64,000 bases of DNA, taken from contig JAWQFJ010005501.1 in assembly GCA_034096865.1 (NCBI GenBank), positions 19,770 to 83,769 on the forward strand. The letters run 5' to 3'. Each line of letters begins with the position of its first letter. The first letter of the stretch is position 1. The position numbers were made by a program, and so were the translations under genes. Positions 45,410 to 57,859 of this stretch are shown piece by piece. The stretch comes from Theodoxus fluviatilis. Taxonomy: Eukaryota; Mollusca; Gastropoda; Cycloneritida; Neritidae. Below the pieces are notes generated by a model. That model did no database searches. It worked only from the letters and a program-made list of their open reading frames with translations, and was not told the origin of the DNA.

Positions 45410-45903
45410 AGGCTTGTTCAGGAGTACAACGCGCTGCATGAGCGCTTCGTGTTGGCAATTGAGCGCTCTTTGCCTCTCCTGAACACCTAAGATGTAGTGC
45501 AGCGCTTCACTTGTTTAAGGGGAGGTAAATCTTCTGCGCCCCATGTTGTGTTGATAGACGCGAAGAAAGTGTTTTCTTTGCCACAGACATCGTTTATGCA
45601 CGTTAAAATGTATTCTGCATGAATAAAGTCCACTACTGTATCATCCTTACTTGCCATTACTCGCGCATACACGGCGCTTGGGGCAAATAAAGCCCGTTCC
45701 AGTCCCAAAATGATGTTTCTGAGGGTTATTTTACGCATCGACGGCCAGTGCGGGACATTCTGTAGATGCCATTTTGAAAAGGATGCAAAATCGTCGGAAT
45801 CATCTCAGCGCTGAGTGAATCACGCCCCAAAATTGCTGTTCAGGAGTGAATCACATGCCGCGCTGAGCAGCGCTTTGCAGCGCTGCGCCTCCTGAACAAG
45901 CCT
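45410..45903. mobile_element. Nested 494-bp element with TAA duplication
   Basis: Ends AGGCTTGTTCAGGAG and CTCCTGAACAAGCCT are perfect 15-bp inverted repeats with TAA on both sides (45407-45409, 45904-45906). TWA duplication fits PIF/Harbinger. Repeated GCGCTGC blocks lie inside both ends. The minus ORF inside (45487-45738) has no domain I recognise. Confidence 0.75.
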
Positions 45904-46181
45904 TAAGTCAACAAAATCGTGCTCAAAGTTAATCCACGTGCCACTCAGGGAGCGAACTCTGCATTGACTGCATCAATTTTTAATGGCGACTTAGCGCTCT
46001 CGACTCGAAAATTAGACATGGAATTGTATAGTTTCTAGGGCAGATAACTGGTGTAAATTGACTGACAAGTGTACAGAAACGTATGCTTGTGATACAATTA
46101 ACATTTTGAATCGTCAATACACTTTCAGTTTATGGTTTAATTCATCGAACAAGTCATTGAACAAGTCATTCACTCTGTTCA

Positions 46182-47058
46182 AAGATTATAGGTTACACAA
46201 AGATAGCTCATTAGCTCATTGTTGTGAGGATCGAGACACGTTGCGCCCCAAGCGGCTAGAACTATGGGGAAGTAATCACAACGCTTAGAGACATGTAAAA
46301 GTGCTTGTTTGTCGACGCGTTTCTGATGCGTTCCGATCATGTTTGTGAATACATTTACGGTGTAATGTGTAATAAAATGATTTGCTGCAATAATGGGGGT
46401 GTTTTGGCTTTGTTTTTTGTAGCAGGCGTTGTGAAATTGAAATATTTGGTTCATCGAAATGGATGGTTCTGCGCATGCGCGTGAGCCTATAGTCCGTTTA
46501 AACATTGCTCTGTCAGTGGAGACGCTACTGACTTCGCACGCCCGGGGAGTTATGCCAAAGATCCGGCCGCGTTAAAGCATGCAAAAATATTAATTAGATT
46601 AAAAACTAATCGAAAATAGTCATATTAGACTGTTTTAACGTATACTTTCTGCACAAAACCCACAGAAGATAAGTAAACAAACCTCACCGTATGTACCTAG
46701 ATGGCTAGCAGACGAATAATCTTTGTCTCCACTGACAGAGCAATGTTGAAACGGACTATAGGCTCACATTTCGATGAACCAAATATTTCGATTTTACAAC
46801 GCCTGCTACAAAAAACAAAGCCAAAACACCCCCATTATTGCAGCAAATCATTTTATTACACATTACACCGTAAATGTATTCACAAACATGATCGGAACGC
46901 ATCAGAAACGCGTCGACAAACAAGAAATGTCTCTCTAAGCGTTGTGATTACTTCCCCATAGTTCTAGCCGCTTGGGGCGCTGCGTTTCCGAGCGTCTTGT
47001 AACTTTATATAGCAAAAGCTCGGCTTGAGCTATCTTTGTGTAACTTATAGGCCTACTC
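46182..47058. repeat. Long inverted repeat (two ~335-bp arms, ~200-bp spacer)
   Basis: Arm 1 (46182-46525) and arm 2 (46727-47058) are reverse complements at roughly 95% identity by eye. For example, GTCAGTGGAGAC at 46514 against GTCTCCACTGAC at 46728, and ACACAAAGATAGCTC at 46195 against GAGCTATCTTTGTGT at 47029. Arm 2 has ~40 bp between the GGCGCTGCG and AGCTATC blocks where arm 1 has a different sequence. Could form a hairpin in DNA or RNA. Confidence 0.85.
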
Positions 47059-47888
47059 TTTGCTCTGTTGTAGACGAGACGCTAGACAGTGCGCATGCGC
47101 CGTTACCTATCAATCGAGCACCCAGTTGTCAAGCGTAACATGCAATGGCCAGCAGGCTCGTAGTCAATGAGAAGTGCCGGGGTCGGACGCAAATGAACCT
47201 AGAAAGAAAGGCTCGTGCACAAACTGGTGTTGCGTGGAAGTTTAAGAAGGCTGCGAGTGTTTCGCGACCATTGTCATCCTTTTGAAGTGCACGATGACGA
47301 TGAGTTGTAGTTGTAGGCCTACGTGCGCTTGAGATTTCGCTTGAAAACTCATCGGGAGTTCTCAGCCTCGCAAATTGTCTACCAGACTTCTGTCTGTTCT
47401 CGAGTTGTTACCTTGGCGGACAATGGTGCAAACAAAATGTGCTTATGTTGCGACGCCATTTTAACCATCACCAGTTCCTCCCGATTCGCTTCAGTTAGCT
47501 TGTCGCTCTCTCTTCATTTTAATCTCTTGCAAAACAAACGACATAAAAAAGTAGTCGTGGGAATCCCTTACTTTTCACTGGCCTTGGATCCAATAAGAAT
47601 GATGTAATGACTGTGGTGTGTAGAGAAATAAGTTCGACCGATAGCCTCGTTTTCAATATTGTTCTGATTGCACTTCCGGTTGCTCCGCTTTCAATGGCCG
47701 ATGCCTTTGTTAGTGTAAACACCTGGCAAAAATCACGATTTTTGTGTCTTAGTTTTAGCCATCTGAATTTTTTCTCAGCATAAGTCGGTGGGAAAATGTG
47801 TCTAGTTTGTAACCCTGTGTTTAGTTTTGTTGTCAGCCATTTCTGAAACGCCTAGTTACTTCCAGAGTCAACCACAGTGTGTTGCGAA

Positions 47889-48180
47889 ATGAGTGACATT
47901 AATGACAGTGATACAAGAGCTGCCGTGGTTCCTAAACCAATATCAAGGAGGGCGAACAGTACTTCAGATGGAGCCAAGTGTTGTGTTGTTGATTGTAAGG
48001 TATCATCAGTGGCATGCAGGGGACTTTCTTTCGTTGGAATTCCAAGAAAAGGTGTCAGTGAAGCGAAAGACAAATGGAGATCAGCCATCATTGCTAAAAT
48101 TGATCGAGTGGACGAAGCATTCAACCCAGACATGGCCAAGATCTGCAGTCGACACTTTGACGATGCTTGCATCAAACGAG
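47889..48180 (+). CDS. THAP-domain exon
   Basis: ATG at 47889 gives MSDINDSD..., then a C2CH THAP zinc finger: CCVVDC, FVGIPRKG, W in DKWRSAI, and CSRHF. It ends at a GTACGT donor in phase 1 after 97 codons. THAP fingers bind DNA and occur in P-element-type transposases and in host factors. No downstream exon was found within the element, so it is a remnant or a spliced donor exon. Confidence 0.75.
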
Positions 48181-48254
48181 GTACGTTTCTTTCATTATAA
48201 TTTGTTTCAGTGGGATGTGGGTGTGTTAGACGTCTTTTGTCTTTGAAATCGTAG

Positions 48255-48635
48255 CAGACGAAGTAGATAGCCTGACCAAAGTGCTTTGTTTTCCGTCAAA
48301 AGTGGAATGAATACCATTTTTTAAACTGCAAAGTGTGTCTGGGATGCCTGCAAATGTACTTACAGTTTCAACTGATGGAATAAATCATCACTGTTTGAAC
48401 AATTATCTGTTTTACTTACCATGAGAATTCGCTCGACAGTGGCGTCCGCAGACGAAGTAGATAGCCTGACCAAAGTGCTTTGTTTTCCGTCAAAAGTGGA
48501 ATGAATACCATTTTTTTTACTGCAAAGTGTGTCTGGGATGCCTGCAAATGTACTTACAGTTTCAACTGATGGAATAAATCATCACTGTTTGAACAATTAT
48601 CTGTTTTACATGAGAATTCGCTCGACAGCGGAGTA
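48255..48635. repeat. ~190-bp tandem duplication
   Basis: Two near-identical copies of GCAGACGAAGTAGATAGCC...GAGAATTCGCTCGACAG (about 48255-48442 and 48449-48630) inside the THAP element's 3' half; they differ by a few bases and a short TTACC gap. Confidence 0.9.
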
Positions 48636-48969
48636 ACCGGAAGTGCAATCAGAACAATGTCGAAAACGAGGCCATCGGCGAACTTCTTATATGACACAGC
48701 GCGTGCAGGCTGAGCGAGTCAGCCGTCCATATGATGTAATGTCCATGGCCTCAACTAAGTCAACGGTTATTCCGCTTCATGCACGCCATTTGGGCTGAGC
48801 GTTGAGGAGGCACTTAGCTGAATCTACTTAGGAGTTAAGCGCGACTTAAATTAAGTCTCTCCATGCACACGACCCCAGGCCCTCATGGCTTCCTGAGAGG
48901 ACAGACTGCGAGCTTGGAGGTAAGTGATGCGATGCTGGGAGACATTACTAAATATTCCAGTATAATAAA

Positions 48970-51900
48970 ACTCAAGTTTTCTGTCGTTCACTTACCCGAT
49001 ATATCCAATTTTCGAAGGAAATTGTTCTCTTTCACAACATGCGTAGTAGGTCCCGAATTCCTCATCTCGTCCTACACGGTACCCACCTCCCATTTTCCGT
49101 CTTTTGCCTGACCTGTCTTTACCTTTCACCCGTTCATGTGCGAATATCCTTACTTTCAACCCCTCCCCCCCTGCTATCATCCATCCCCCCTCTCACGACC
49201 CACCTTATCAATATGCCACAGCACCCCCTCCTGCTCCCATCTCTAGGCCCATTACAAAATGCCCTATTTCTCTCCAACAATATTTATATACAGCACATCA
49301 TGGTCTGTAAAAGATCACCCCTTCCCCATCACAATTAGCCTCTTCCTCCCTACTTACTCTCGTAACTAGCTCTCAACACCATCAGCCAACACCTCATCTT
49401 ATCATGTTCCGCGACGCCACTTCCCCCCCCTCCCTCCCTTCCTCTCCCCCCGCAAGTGCCGTCTCTGGGTCCGTGCCCCCTAGGATATACCCGCCCGATA
49501 GGCGCTATCGACCTTCAGCATTCCCCGTGATCACTCTCCCCTTCTATGCTCTCGGTCGAGTCCCCCTCCTGTACTACCCCCCTAATCGACCAGTCACTTC
49601 AGACTGACGCCCAGTATGCCCAGACTCTTTCGCCTACCCGCCACATGACGCATCCACTCGATCAGACAATAGTATGTTATATATATTTATCCCGACCTCG
49701 CACTCCCCAGATATGATAGCGTATATATCTGTCCATCATGATTAGCTCATATACGCATCTCTGTCCGACCACGCCCCTTGACACGACGTATTAATAATCG
49801 CCCACGTGCATTGCCATCGCTATTAGACAGAGCAGACCTAGACGCACCTATTATAGTACATGATTAGTCCATTCCCAGAATCGCCCCCATTATTCATGTC
49901 GCTTATGTTCTCATTCAATTCCCTCCAAGTACTAGAAGCACCCCCCAGATATAAAGATAGATAGATAGATAGCTAGAATCTATCCGCCCATCTTCCTGCC
50001 GTCATTCGAATTATAAATGACTGTCCCACTAGTATACCACATCCCAGTATCTCCTTATACGACTACTGATCATAGATGTCTCTAAGAGATCGCCATCGCA
50101 CGTCATCCCTGATCGTCCGATTATAGTCAGCCACTAGCCCCATATTGATACTATATATGCGATTCATAACCGTACATGTTATCTCACTCATGTAGATTTA
50201 TATTATATGCTTATCCATCACATTAGCCCTACTGAACGCCAGCACGCCACACCCACTAGAGACCCTTTACTACTCTCCCTCACCCTAACTCTTTTATTTT
50301 ACATTTTATATCTCTTATCTTATTATATAATTAACTTCTCCTATCTACTCTTTCATATATATATAAGCTGAGTCTTATATTTTATGACTATATACGACTT
50401 AGTACTTTTTCATTATGACACTGACATACTCTCCGAACTGATAATAATTTAAAAATAATTAAATCCACTTCCCACCTCGCTAATTCACCACTACCTACAG
50501 CCACACCATTCTACAGTCCTTCGACATCCCACGCCACTGAACTACTTTTACTCCCCCAGCCCATCCGATAAATTTCTCACCACTCGAGAAGCTAGCCGTA
50601 CCACCCCATTCCCCCTCCCCCCCCCCTCCCCCCCCCAACCCCCCCGTCCACCCCCCCCGACGACACCCCGCCAGCCCACCTACCCCCAACACCCACGTTT
50701 CCCGACCGACCCCGGCCGATCTGGGACCCCCCCCCTTCCCCTTCCCCCTCTGGCTTCTCGTCCCCCCCTCACAGACGAGAGCACGCCACGTACCGACGCA
50801 CAGCATTCGACCGATGCGCACACGCGAGCGGGCGCCTGGGTAAACATTTTTGTTACGTAGTCTAGCAGTACCGTCAGTCAGCGTTAGGTAGACCTAGCTA
50901 CTCGGCTCCACGTGCAGCACTACAGTACGACGATAGCATAGAGACCTCCACACCCCATGAGAGAAAAACAGAGAGAGAAGAACAATTGAGCACCAGCGGA
51001 CCACTCCCCGACCGCACAAGAGCACCCACGACTTTTGTATGAGAGAGAAAACAGAGAGAGGAAACAGACGGAGAGACAGAAGAGAGAGAGAAACAGAGAG
51101 CGAACACAGAGATAGAGAGACAGAGACAAGGAGGGAGAAAACAGAACCTGAGGACGAGGGAGAGAACAGAGAGCGATGAGAGAGAAACAGAGAGGAGGAG
51201 AAAAACAGAGAAACGCACATACACAAAGGAGCGGAGAGAGATGAAAGATGAGAGAGAGAGAGAGGTACCAGTTCCTGGATGATATGGTGGCAGTCAAATG
51301 CACAAGCAATGGGCGATTGACTCCTCGACCCCAACTCCGTTGGAATGCAGTCCAGCCACCTCACCTGGGTTTCATGTAACGACACAGCAGTCCTGTCACC
51401 CTACATCGCACACCCACCTCTCCATATACTCATCCTCTCTCTCTCTTCTACCCCTCTCTCATTCTTCTGTGCGCAGGATCGCATACTACCTCAGGCAGGC
51501 AGTCAGGCACTTCAGTCGTAATCTTCGGCGCAGCATGCAAGCCTAGTCGATCTGACCTATTTCCATTACTCCCATTATTACCTCCGACACCATCAGCCCC
51601 ATATATCTGCGTCCGCAGGTCGCCACGCTCTACTCCACTAGTACATCATACATCACCTCACTCTGTACCATTCTTTCACATGTATCTTAACTCTTTCATG
51701 GTTCCCGTTCTAGTCACATCATTCGTCTGACACAGGCCACCAACCGACCTGTCACCCCGCTCGGCCCCTCGTCCCTACCGACTATTCCAATGCTAGTCTC
51801 GCGAACACACAGCTTATTGCGTCCTTATACTATACGACACTAGCCCACACACTCACAGCACCCCAAGCCAGCTACCGAACGCTCACTCGCATCTCTCCCG

Positions 51901-53570
51901 CCTTTACCTCCACACAGCCTCACACACTACCCAGTCAGCTAATACCCAGTCATCATCCGATCCCCAGTTACAACACAGTCTGACTCACTACCCTTCCCCT
52001 GCTGTTCTGCATCCCCCACTGCTCGCCACCCCGTCCCCTCTCCTTAATACCTCTGTTTTCCCGCATGCATCACGTTCCCATCGAGCCCTGCCACTGCACC
52101 TGTTTCTGTCCGTGCCGCACCTCCTCCCTGTCACCGTTTCCCACTGCGCGTCTGTCTGTCGTCGCTTGAGGGCGCTACGTCTCGATCAGACCCGACCGAG
52201 CCACGCCGCCGTATCCCTCCCTCGCCTCTCTCCCCCCATACAAAGCCCATGTGTTGTCTCACCTCGCAGTGCCCCTTCCACCACACCTTTTCTCTCCTTC
52301 CCTCCCCCATCCCCAGGCCCCGCGCTACCATGTGAGCCGAAGCATGTGTGTGCATGCAAACCCGTGTGAGTGCCTCACTCTCCTCCCCTCTCATCCTCAA
52401 TATCTTTCTCCCCCTTCCTACTCCCTGATATTACCCGTTCCCCAACACATTCCCCATTGTCTCTACCCCCTCAGCCACTCTAGCCCCGAGCCTCCTTTTT
52501 CCCTCCCGACCCCGCCACCGCGCCCCTACGCCTCCCCTCTATACCTTTAGTTACCTCCGCACTCCCCCAAAGATTTCGTGCGCTTGAGTTCCGCCACGCC
52601 CCTCCCTTTCCCACTCCCCCCTGCGCTACCCCTCACCTCACACCATCCCCCATCATCACCCCTACCTCCCCCCTCCCCCAAGCCCACCTATGCTCCATAC
52701 CACTCCCCTCCTATCGCGCTCCCATATCTCGCACATGATCTTTCCTCGTGTCCGCCTCCCCCCTATTCACCCCCCCTCTCCATCCTTTCACCACCACCGC
52801 GCCCCATCACACTCACATGCTACCTTCCTCTCTCGTGTTATACCCTCGCTTTATCCGCCCTACTCCTGCCCATGGACCCCGCCCCTGCCTATCTTTTCAG
52901 CTCCCCTCGTCGCTCATTCCCCCCGCCCACCACTCAGCCTCTCGCCCTTGCCCCCCATACCTCTCTCAGCATCCCCCACTACTTTGGTCTTCACCTCTCA
53001 CCCGCTCCTGCATCGTCACCCTCTGTCGCTCTTCTCCTCCTCCCACCCTATTGACCCGCCGACCACGCTGGGCCTCCTCTCACCCAGACTTAACCTTTGT
53101 CAAACCTCTTTCCCCCAAATTCCCTGTACACAATTTACTGCAGACACCCTGAGACCAATCCCTCCTCTGAGACCTCCCCCCCCCCTGTAAGTATTTCCGC
53201 CAGACCTCCCCCCTCCCTAGACCCCCCCCCCCCCACCCCCCCACTACTCATCTCCCCGCCCACGCACTGACACCCTATCTCCATGTCTGCACACTACTCC
53301 TGCATTTTCTCTATCCGCTTCCCCACTCATCCCCCTCCACCCCCGCCCCTTCTCACACATCACTATATCTTCCTCTTACTTCGTGCCTCTCCACATGCTA
53401 CCTCACCCATGTTATCGGCCCGTTTGCCACGCACCATACCACTTAGATCCCCCTACACCTCTCCACCGCCCTCCCATCCCCCACCCCCCTCCCTATCGAC
53501 ACCCCCCCTTACTTTACAACCCACCCTACCCATCCTATCCTAGTCCGAGACCCCTTTCACCCCTTCCTTC
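48970..53570. other. Compositionally odd, C/T-rich stretch of uncertain quality
   Basis: For ~4.6 kb the plus strand is strongly C+T-rich, with many C homopolymers (for example 50605-50660 and 53175-53240), no clear repeat unit and no recognisable genes apart from one frameshifted LRR exon (51269-51364). Part of it (50950-51265) is a degraded GA-type tract. At about 53,570 the bias flips to purine-rich. Long Pro/Ser ORFs here are composition artefacts. Poor consensus sequence over a simple repeat is a plausible cause. Confidence 0.5.
51269..51364 (-). pseudogene. LRR exon with apparent one-base frameshift
   Basis: Acceptor ACCCAG and donor GTACCT flank 96 bp. The first half reads LRR-like in the frame set by exon 2 (GLHSNGVGVEESIAH). 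The second half reads LRR-like in another frame (AFDCHHIIQEL). One base near CATTGCTTGTGC would reconcile them. It lies in the compositionally odd 49-53.6 kb stretch, so a sequence error is as likely as a real mutation. Confidence 0.45.
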
Positions 53571-54191
53571 CCTTTCTACGGAAGAAGGGAGTAGTAGACA
53601 GGGAATCATTATTGTGTTTTCAACAGTAGGGGAAAGTCGTGTTTTATTTGCAGGGTGTCTGATAGGTAACACCAACTAGTAATAGGAAGTTCTTTTATGG
53701 AAGAAATAATTCTGTGGAATGGTGGAAAAGAGTCATAAACTGTAGATTGTGTTGTCGGCAGGCTGAAGGAAACTGACGGGTAGAGGAAGACAAGGAGCAA
53801 AAGGGGTAAGATATAGAAAATAACATAGAGTAGACGTGGAAAGTAAATAAGAAGACAGAGGAGAAAGAGGGCTAGGAGGAGGAGGAGCAGCGGCAGTAAC
53901 AGTAGTAGGACAAGCAGAAGCAAGAGGAGCAGGGTAGGTGAGGGTAGGCGCTCGAGGAAGAAGAGATGTAAAAGACCACAAGCAGAAGATAGCATAGGCA
54001 GGAGGTGTAGCAAAGTCGTGTGTGACACCAGAAGAATGGTCATTATAACTGAAGGAATCAGTAACAAATGACTCATGGCCGATACTTAAACTACAAACTG
54101 GTTAAAGCAAGTAAACTGCTCAGGTAACATATGAATCATATTGGGAGCATGCCTCCACACACAAGAGCTGTGTAAGTAGCACGTGACTTAC

Positions 54192-54444
54192 TGACGTCAG
54201 CCATGATGTCATAGCCAGTGAAGGTGAACTCCTTAGTGATCTCTGGACGGGGGGAGGACTGGCGGGAGGCCTCCGAGGAGGGGGTGTTCATGGAGACCCT
54301 GGAATGGACAGGGGGCAGTCTGGTCGCCCTGGACTGTCGCGACGCACACTGCGAGTGTCGCATGATGGAGGCAGGCCGGCTCAGGAAGAGGGTCGCCGTC
54401 TTTCTGCCACCCATGCCTTGGCTCAGTATGGAGGTCTTGGTGTT
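54192..54444 (-). CDS. LRRC74-like gene, second exon
   Basis: 253 bp, acceptor CTTGCAG, donor GTAAGT, phase 0 to 1. The Ser/Arg-rich linker (FLSRPASIMRHSQ, RVSMNTPSSEASRQSSPRP) ends in the conserved-looking EFTFTGYDIMADV. The joins to exon 1 (phase 0) and to the LRR exon at 51364 (phase 1) are both compatible. Confidence 0.65.
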
Positions 54445-54566
54445 CTGCAAGGAATGGAATCTGTTGTGTTTTCCTAGGACGGAAGAGGCTATGGTAATTT
54501 GTCGTGGCCATTTTGACTCAGTATGGATACCTTGTGTGTGTACTGGAATGAATGACTGAAATGTTA

Positions 54567-54790
54567 CGGCCTGTCAGACTTTGAAGGTTTCACAAGGCCA
54601 CTGACAGCGAAAATCACCAGAGTTCTTTCGAAAAACAGCGAGTCAAGTCTCAATTTCCTCATTTAATCTCCTTTTACGAATCACGTAAGGAGACGCAATG
54701 GGTCTATTCTTGCCCTCAACCCACAAAGGTAGAAAAGGTGGAGGGTGGGATGTGGGATGCGTTCTGGAAGGATTCGAACATTCTGTAATA
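54567..54790 (+). repeat. Dispersed repeat family B, copy 1
   Basis: Shares ACGGCCTGTCAG, AAGGCCACTGAC, AAAATCACCAGAG, CGTAAGGAGACG and GGGTCTATTCTTGCCCTCAACCCA with copies at 55497 and 62146. SINE-like size, no pol III boxes seen. Confidence 0.75.
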
Positions 54791-54989
54791 ATGGAGGCTG
54801 ACAGATACCCTGGTCACCTGCAGTGATAAGTAATGTATTCATACAGCCTTTAGAGGTTTACCTCACGCTTGGTTTCACTAGTTCTAAAGCCAAATTGCGG
54901 ATTACTAATATGGTCTGTATTAGTGAATATTGGGCCAAACAAAAAATATCTTCCGAAGGGAAAAGTTTTAGTCCGTTTACACGTCTGAT

Positions 54990-54992
54990 ATT

Positions 54993-55042
<50 letters not shown>

Positions 55043-55234
55043 ATGCACATACACACACACGCGTACACAAACACTCACACAAACACATGCACACGCATAT
55101 GCACGAATGCACACACACACATACACACACAGACACATACACGCGCGCGCGCACACGCACACAGACACAAACACAAACATAAACACTTACACATACAAAT
55201 GCACACATAAGCACCTACTCACGCACAAGCACAT

Positions 55235-55271
<37 letters not shown>

Positions 55272-55345
55272 TACACGCACACATACGTACGCACACACAC
55301 ACGCACACACGCACTCACACATACACACGTATGTACGCGTGTGCA
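54990..55345. repeat. (CA)n-rich cluster
   Basis: Several CA runs with CACGCG, ATACAC and ACGCAC interruptions. Confidence 0.95.
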
Positions 55346-55496
55346 CACATTGAAAGACGCATTCAATAGACTAGCCCTTTCTTCGATTAGGACATTTAAA
55401 ATATGCCATTTTTAATCAATATTTGGGCTTGCAGGCTCGGAGACTGTCCCAATCACCTTGATACTCAGGATAGATGAACTGTATTTAAGGACAAGT

Positions 55497-55660
55497 CAGC
55501 CTTGTGGGCTATTCAAGGCCACCGATTTCGAAAACCATTAGTGCGGGTTAGAATGATTGTCAAGTGACGATTTATCTAGTTTTTCGCCTTTTTCGAATCT
55601 CGTAAGGAGACGTGGTAGGTCTATTCTTACCCCCAACCCATGGAGTGACTGATATTCAGG
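55497..55660 (+). repeat. Dispersed repeat family B, copy 2
   Basis: Shorter copy: AAGGCCACCGATTTCGAAAAC, TCGTAAGGAGACGTGGTAGG, TCTATTCTTACCCCCAACCCA. Confidence 0.65.
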
Positions 55661-55958
55661 AACCTGGTAATAACTATTTGCATACTGGGCAGTGCGCAGT
55701 AATACACTTCTGAGAAAATAAAGTGTTTTTTTCTGCCATTGTCTACATAGCACCAAAGACACACCAGAGCTAGGAGAACCAAGATTTGGAGTGAACAATG
55801 TCGAGGATGAACTGTGGGGAATGTGATTCGAACCAAAACAAGATATCACAAAAACTAACATGTTACATTGCAGGGGCACAACAATACGGGAGCTGTCGTG
55901 TAGAATGTTCAAGTTTGAGGAGAACAAGCCACATACCAACACAATAGGCCATATTGTG

Positions 55959-56273
<315 letters not shown>

Positions 56274-56512
56274 CTCTTGCTTTATGTTACTCTTCAGAAT
56301 GACGGTATTCGTCATACCAACCTAAAACACGCCACCCTCAATCCCTACTACCAAACTGTCAACATTGCTTCTGCCTGAGTTATGGAAATCATGTCCGTGA
56401 TTTGATTCTTCTAAAGGATGAAAGATTTCTGGCTGCTTCGATCATTTACATTGACGACAGTGACGCCTTGCGTGACTAATACAAGTACATTTAGAAAGCA
56501 CAAGGGAACCAC

Positions 56513-56623
56513 CTCGGCAGAGAGACGGCTGAGGTCGGAATCCTCTCTCTCCATAGTGGCTTCTCCTCTGCTCAGCACAGGAACTGAGGACGAGGACTTC
56601 CGGCTGAGACTTTCCGACGCCAT
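56513..56623 (-). CDS. LRRC74-like gene, first coding exon
   Basis: ATG at 56621-56623, 37 codons, phase 0, ending LSRLSAE at donor GTGGTT (a non-ideal donor). The product is Ser-rich (SLSRKSSSSVPVLSR). The frame is open further upstream into a CAAG acceptor-like site without another ATG, so this Met is the likely start. Confidence 0.55.
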
Positions 56624-57859
56624 CTTGGACGAACTATCCTCCAGAAAAGTAGAGATGAAACCCCCGGCCACTTGATTTCTGTGGGCTTCCCTGGCGACTT
56701 CCCCTCAAGGACAGGGCTGTAGATAAGCTGCTGCTGCTGCTGTTATTACTCCGAAATGACTTGGCGATTGTAAGTCGAAACGTTTGGCTTGCTTTGAGTT
56801 TGTCTGGCTACATTTCATGAGAAGGGGGTAGTTATTCATTTCAAGGGCACGACACGGTGTCACAGGAGCATTGCCTCTACATGTATAAGCACCATTACAG
56901 TGGTTCTCACTTCTTCTTTTTTTCTTTTCAGAAACTCGCTCTGACCAGTCAGACATACGGCGTTTGTGTTCATGCGAGAACGCAGATAATCAGTTTATGC
57001 AGGAGACAAGTGGAGAAGTCAACCAGCTCAGCATGCAAAGTAGATGAGATTACAGATTCTGTCAACGCCCCGCTGTGATCTATCTCTCTCCGTCCACCCT
57101 ACGCAGTATGACGAGTCATTTCTCCACGTCCTAGCGAGAGAATACGCACAAGGATTCAGAACAGAGTAGAACTGATCATGCTGATTTCGACTACCTCCAC
57201 TACAACGCTCAGACGCAATTGACAACGTTGTTTGGATTAGAAAGTTTTTGTATTCTTTTCCGAATATTCATCGGCACACTTTCAACGGACTGCAGAGAAA
57301 CGAGTGATGAAAAGGGTTTAGGCATTGATTCTCTCAGTCGGAGTTTCGGTGATCGGTCATTTCATCGTGCGTTATCTCTTCATTGAGACTACCAACGACT
57401 GAGTGCAGGCTGGAAGTCATTGACACCAGTCATCAAGATTTGCTGGATAGGTAAATATGAACACTATGTAAATCCCCCGCCAAAGGTTTTCACACATTCA
57501 GACCTACACTTCAGTAATCTGGCGATTCACGTCAATCAAACGACAACAAATTTCTTGTTCGATTCCGCCATCACACAGTGGATGTTTACGATCCCTTGGT
57601 CTCATTCAAATGGGTGTTATATTGCAGCACACTGGCAGTCTGCAATTTTCATTCCATTCCTTTCTTCTGATCCTGGAATCTTTACTCCAGTGAAATGAAT
57701 TTCCTCCATTTCTTTCACGACACAAATGTTCAGGAACGAAAGCCCTGCAGACATGACGGTGTGAGATCACGTGTCTGCAAGCAGCACACCTGCACCACTC
57801 GCACTGTGGGCGGGTTGCTCCTGACGTCGGAATCCTAAGCAGTCCGGGGAGAAATCACG

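Larger units (their letters stand above)
47637..48688 (+). mobile_element. THAP-bearing element with ~50-bp inverted ends
   Basis: The left end (CCGATAGCCTCGTTTTC...TTGTTCTGATTGCACTTCCGG) and the right end (CCGGAAGTGCAATCAGAACAA...CGAAAACGAGGCCATCGG) are inverted copies with few mismatches. The unit carries one THAP exon but no transposase core, as in an internally deleted P-type element. Confidence 0.6.
45306..48875. mobile_element. Composite element with Harbinger-type ends, CAG target duplication
   Basis: Left end GGGCCGTGTGCATGAAGAGAC and right end GTCTCTCCATGCACACGACCC are inverted copies (19 of 21). CAG flanks both sides (45303-45305 and 48876-48878). Ends of the GGGCCGTGTGCATGAA kind followed by TTAAGT-rich sequence are typical of animal PIF/Harbinger elements, which make 3-bp duplications. 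It sits in an LRRC74-like intron and holds at least three other units, listed separately. No DDE transposase ORF remains. Confidence 0.6.

Noticed and set aside
48876..48930. Possible LRR exon on minus next to the composite element (reads ITYL and LSSQEAMRA)
   Set aside because: The frame hits a stop both with the element and in the reconstructed empty site, and the best splice donor there is on the plus strand.
49100..53560. Many long Pro/Ser-rich ORFs (for example 52578-53054)
   Set aside because: All arise from C/T-biased sequence; overlapping frames are equally open and none has a motif or splice context.
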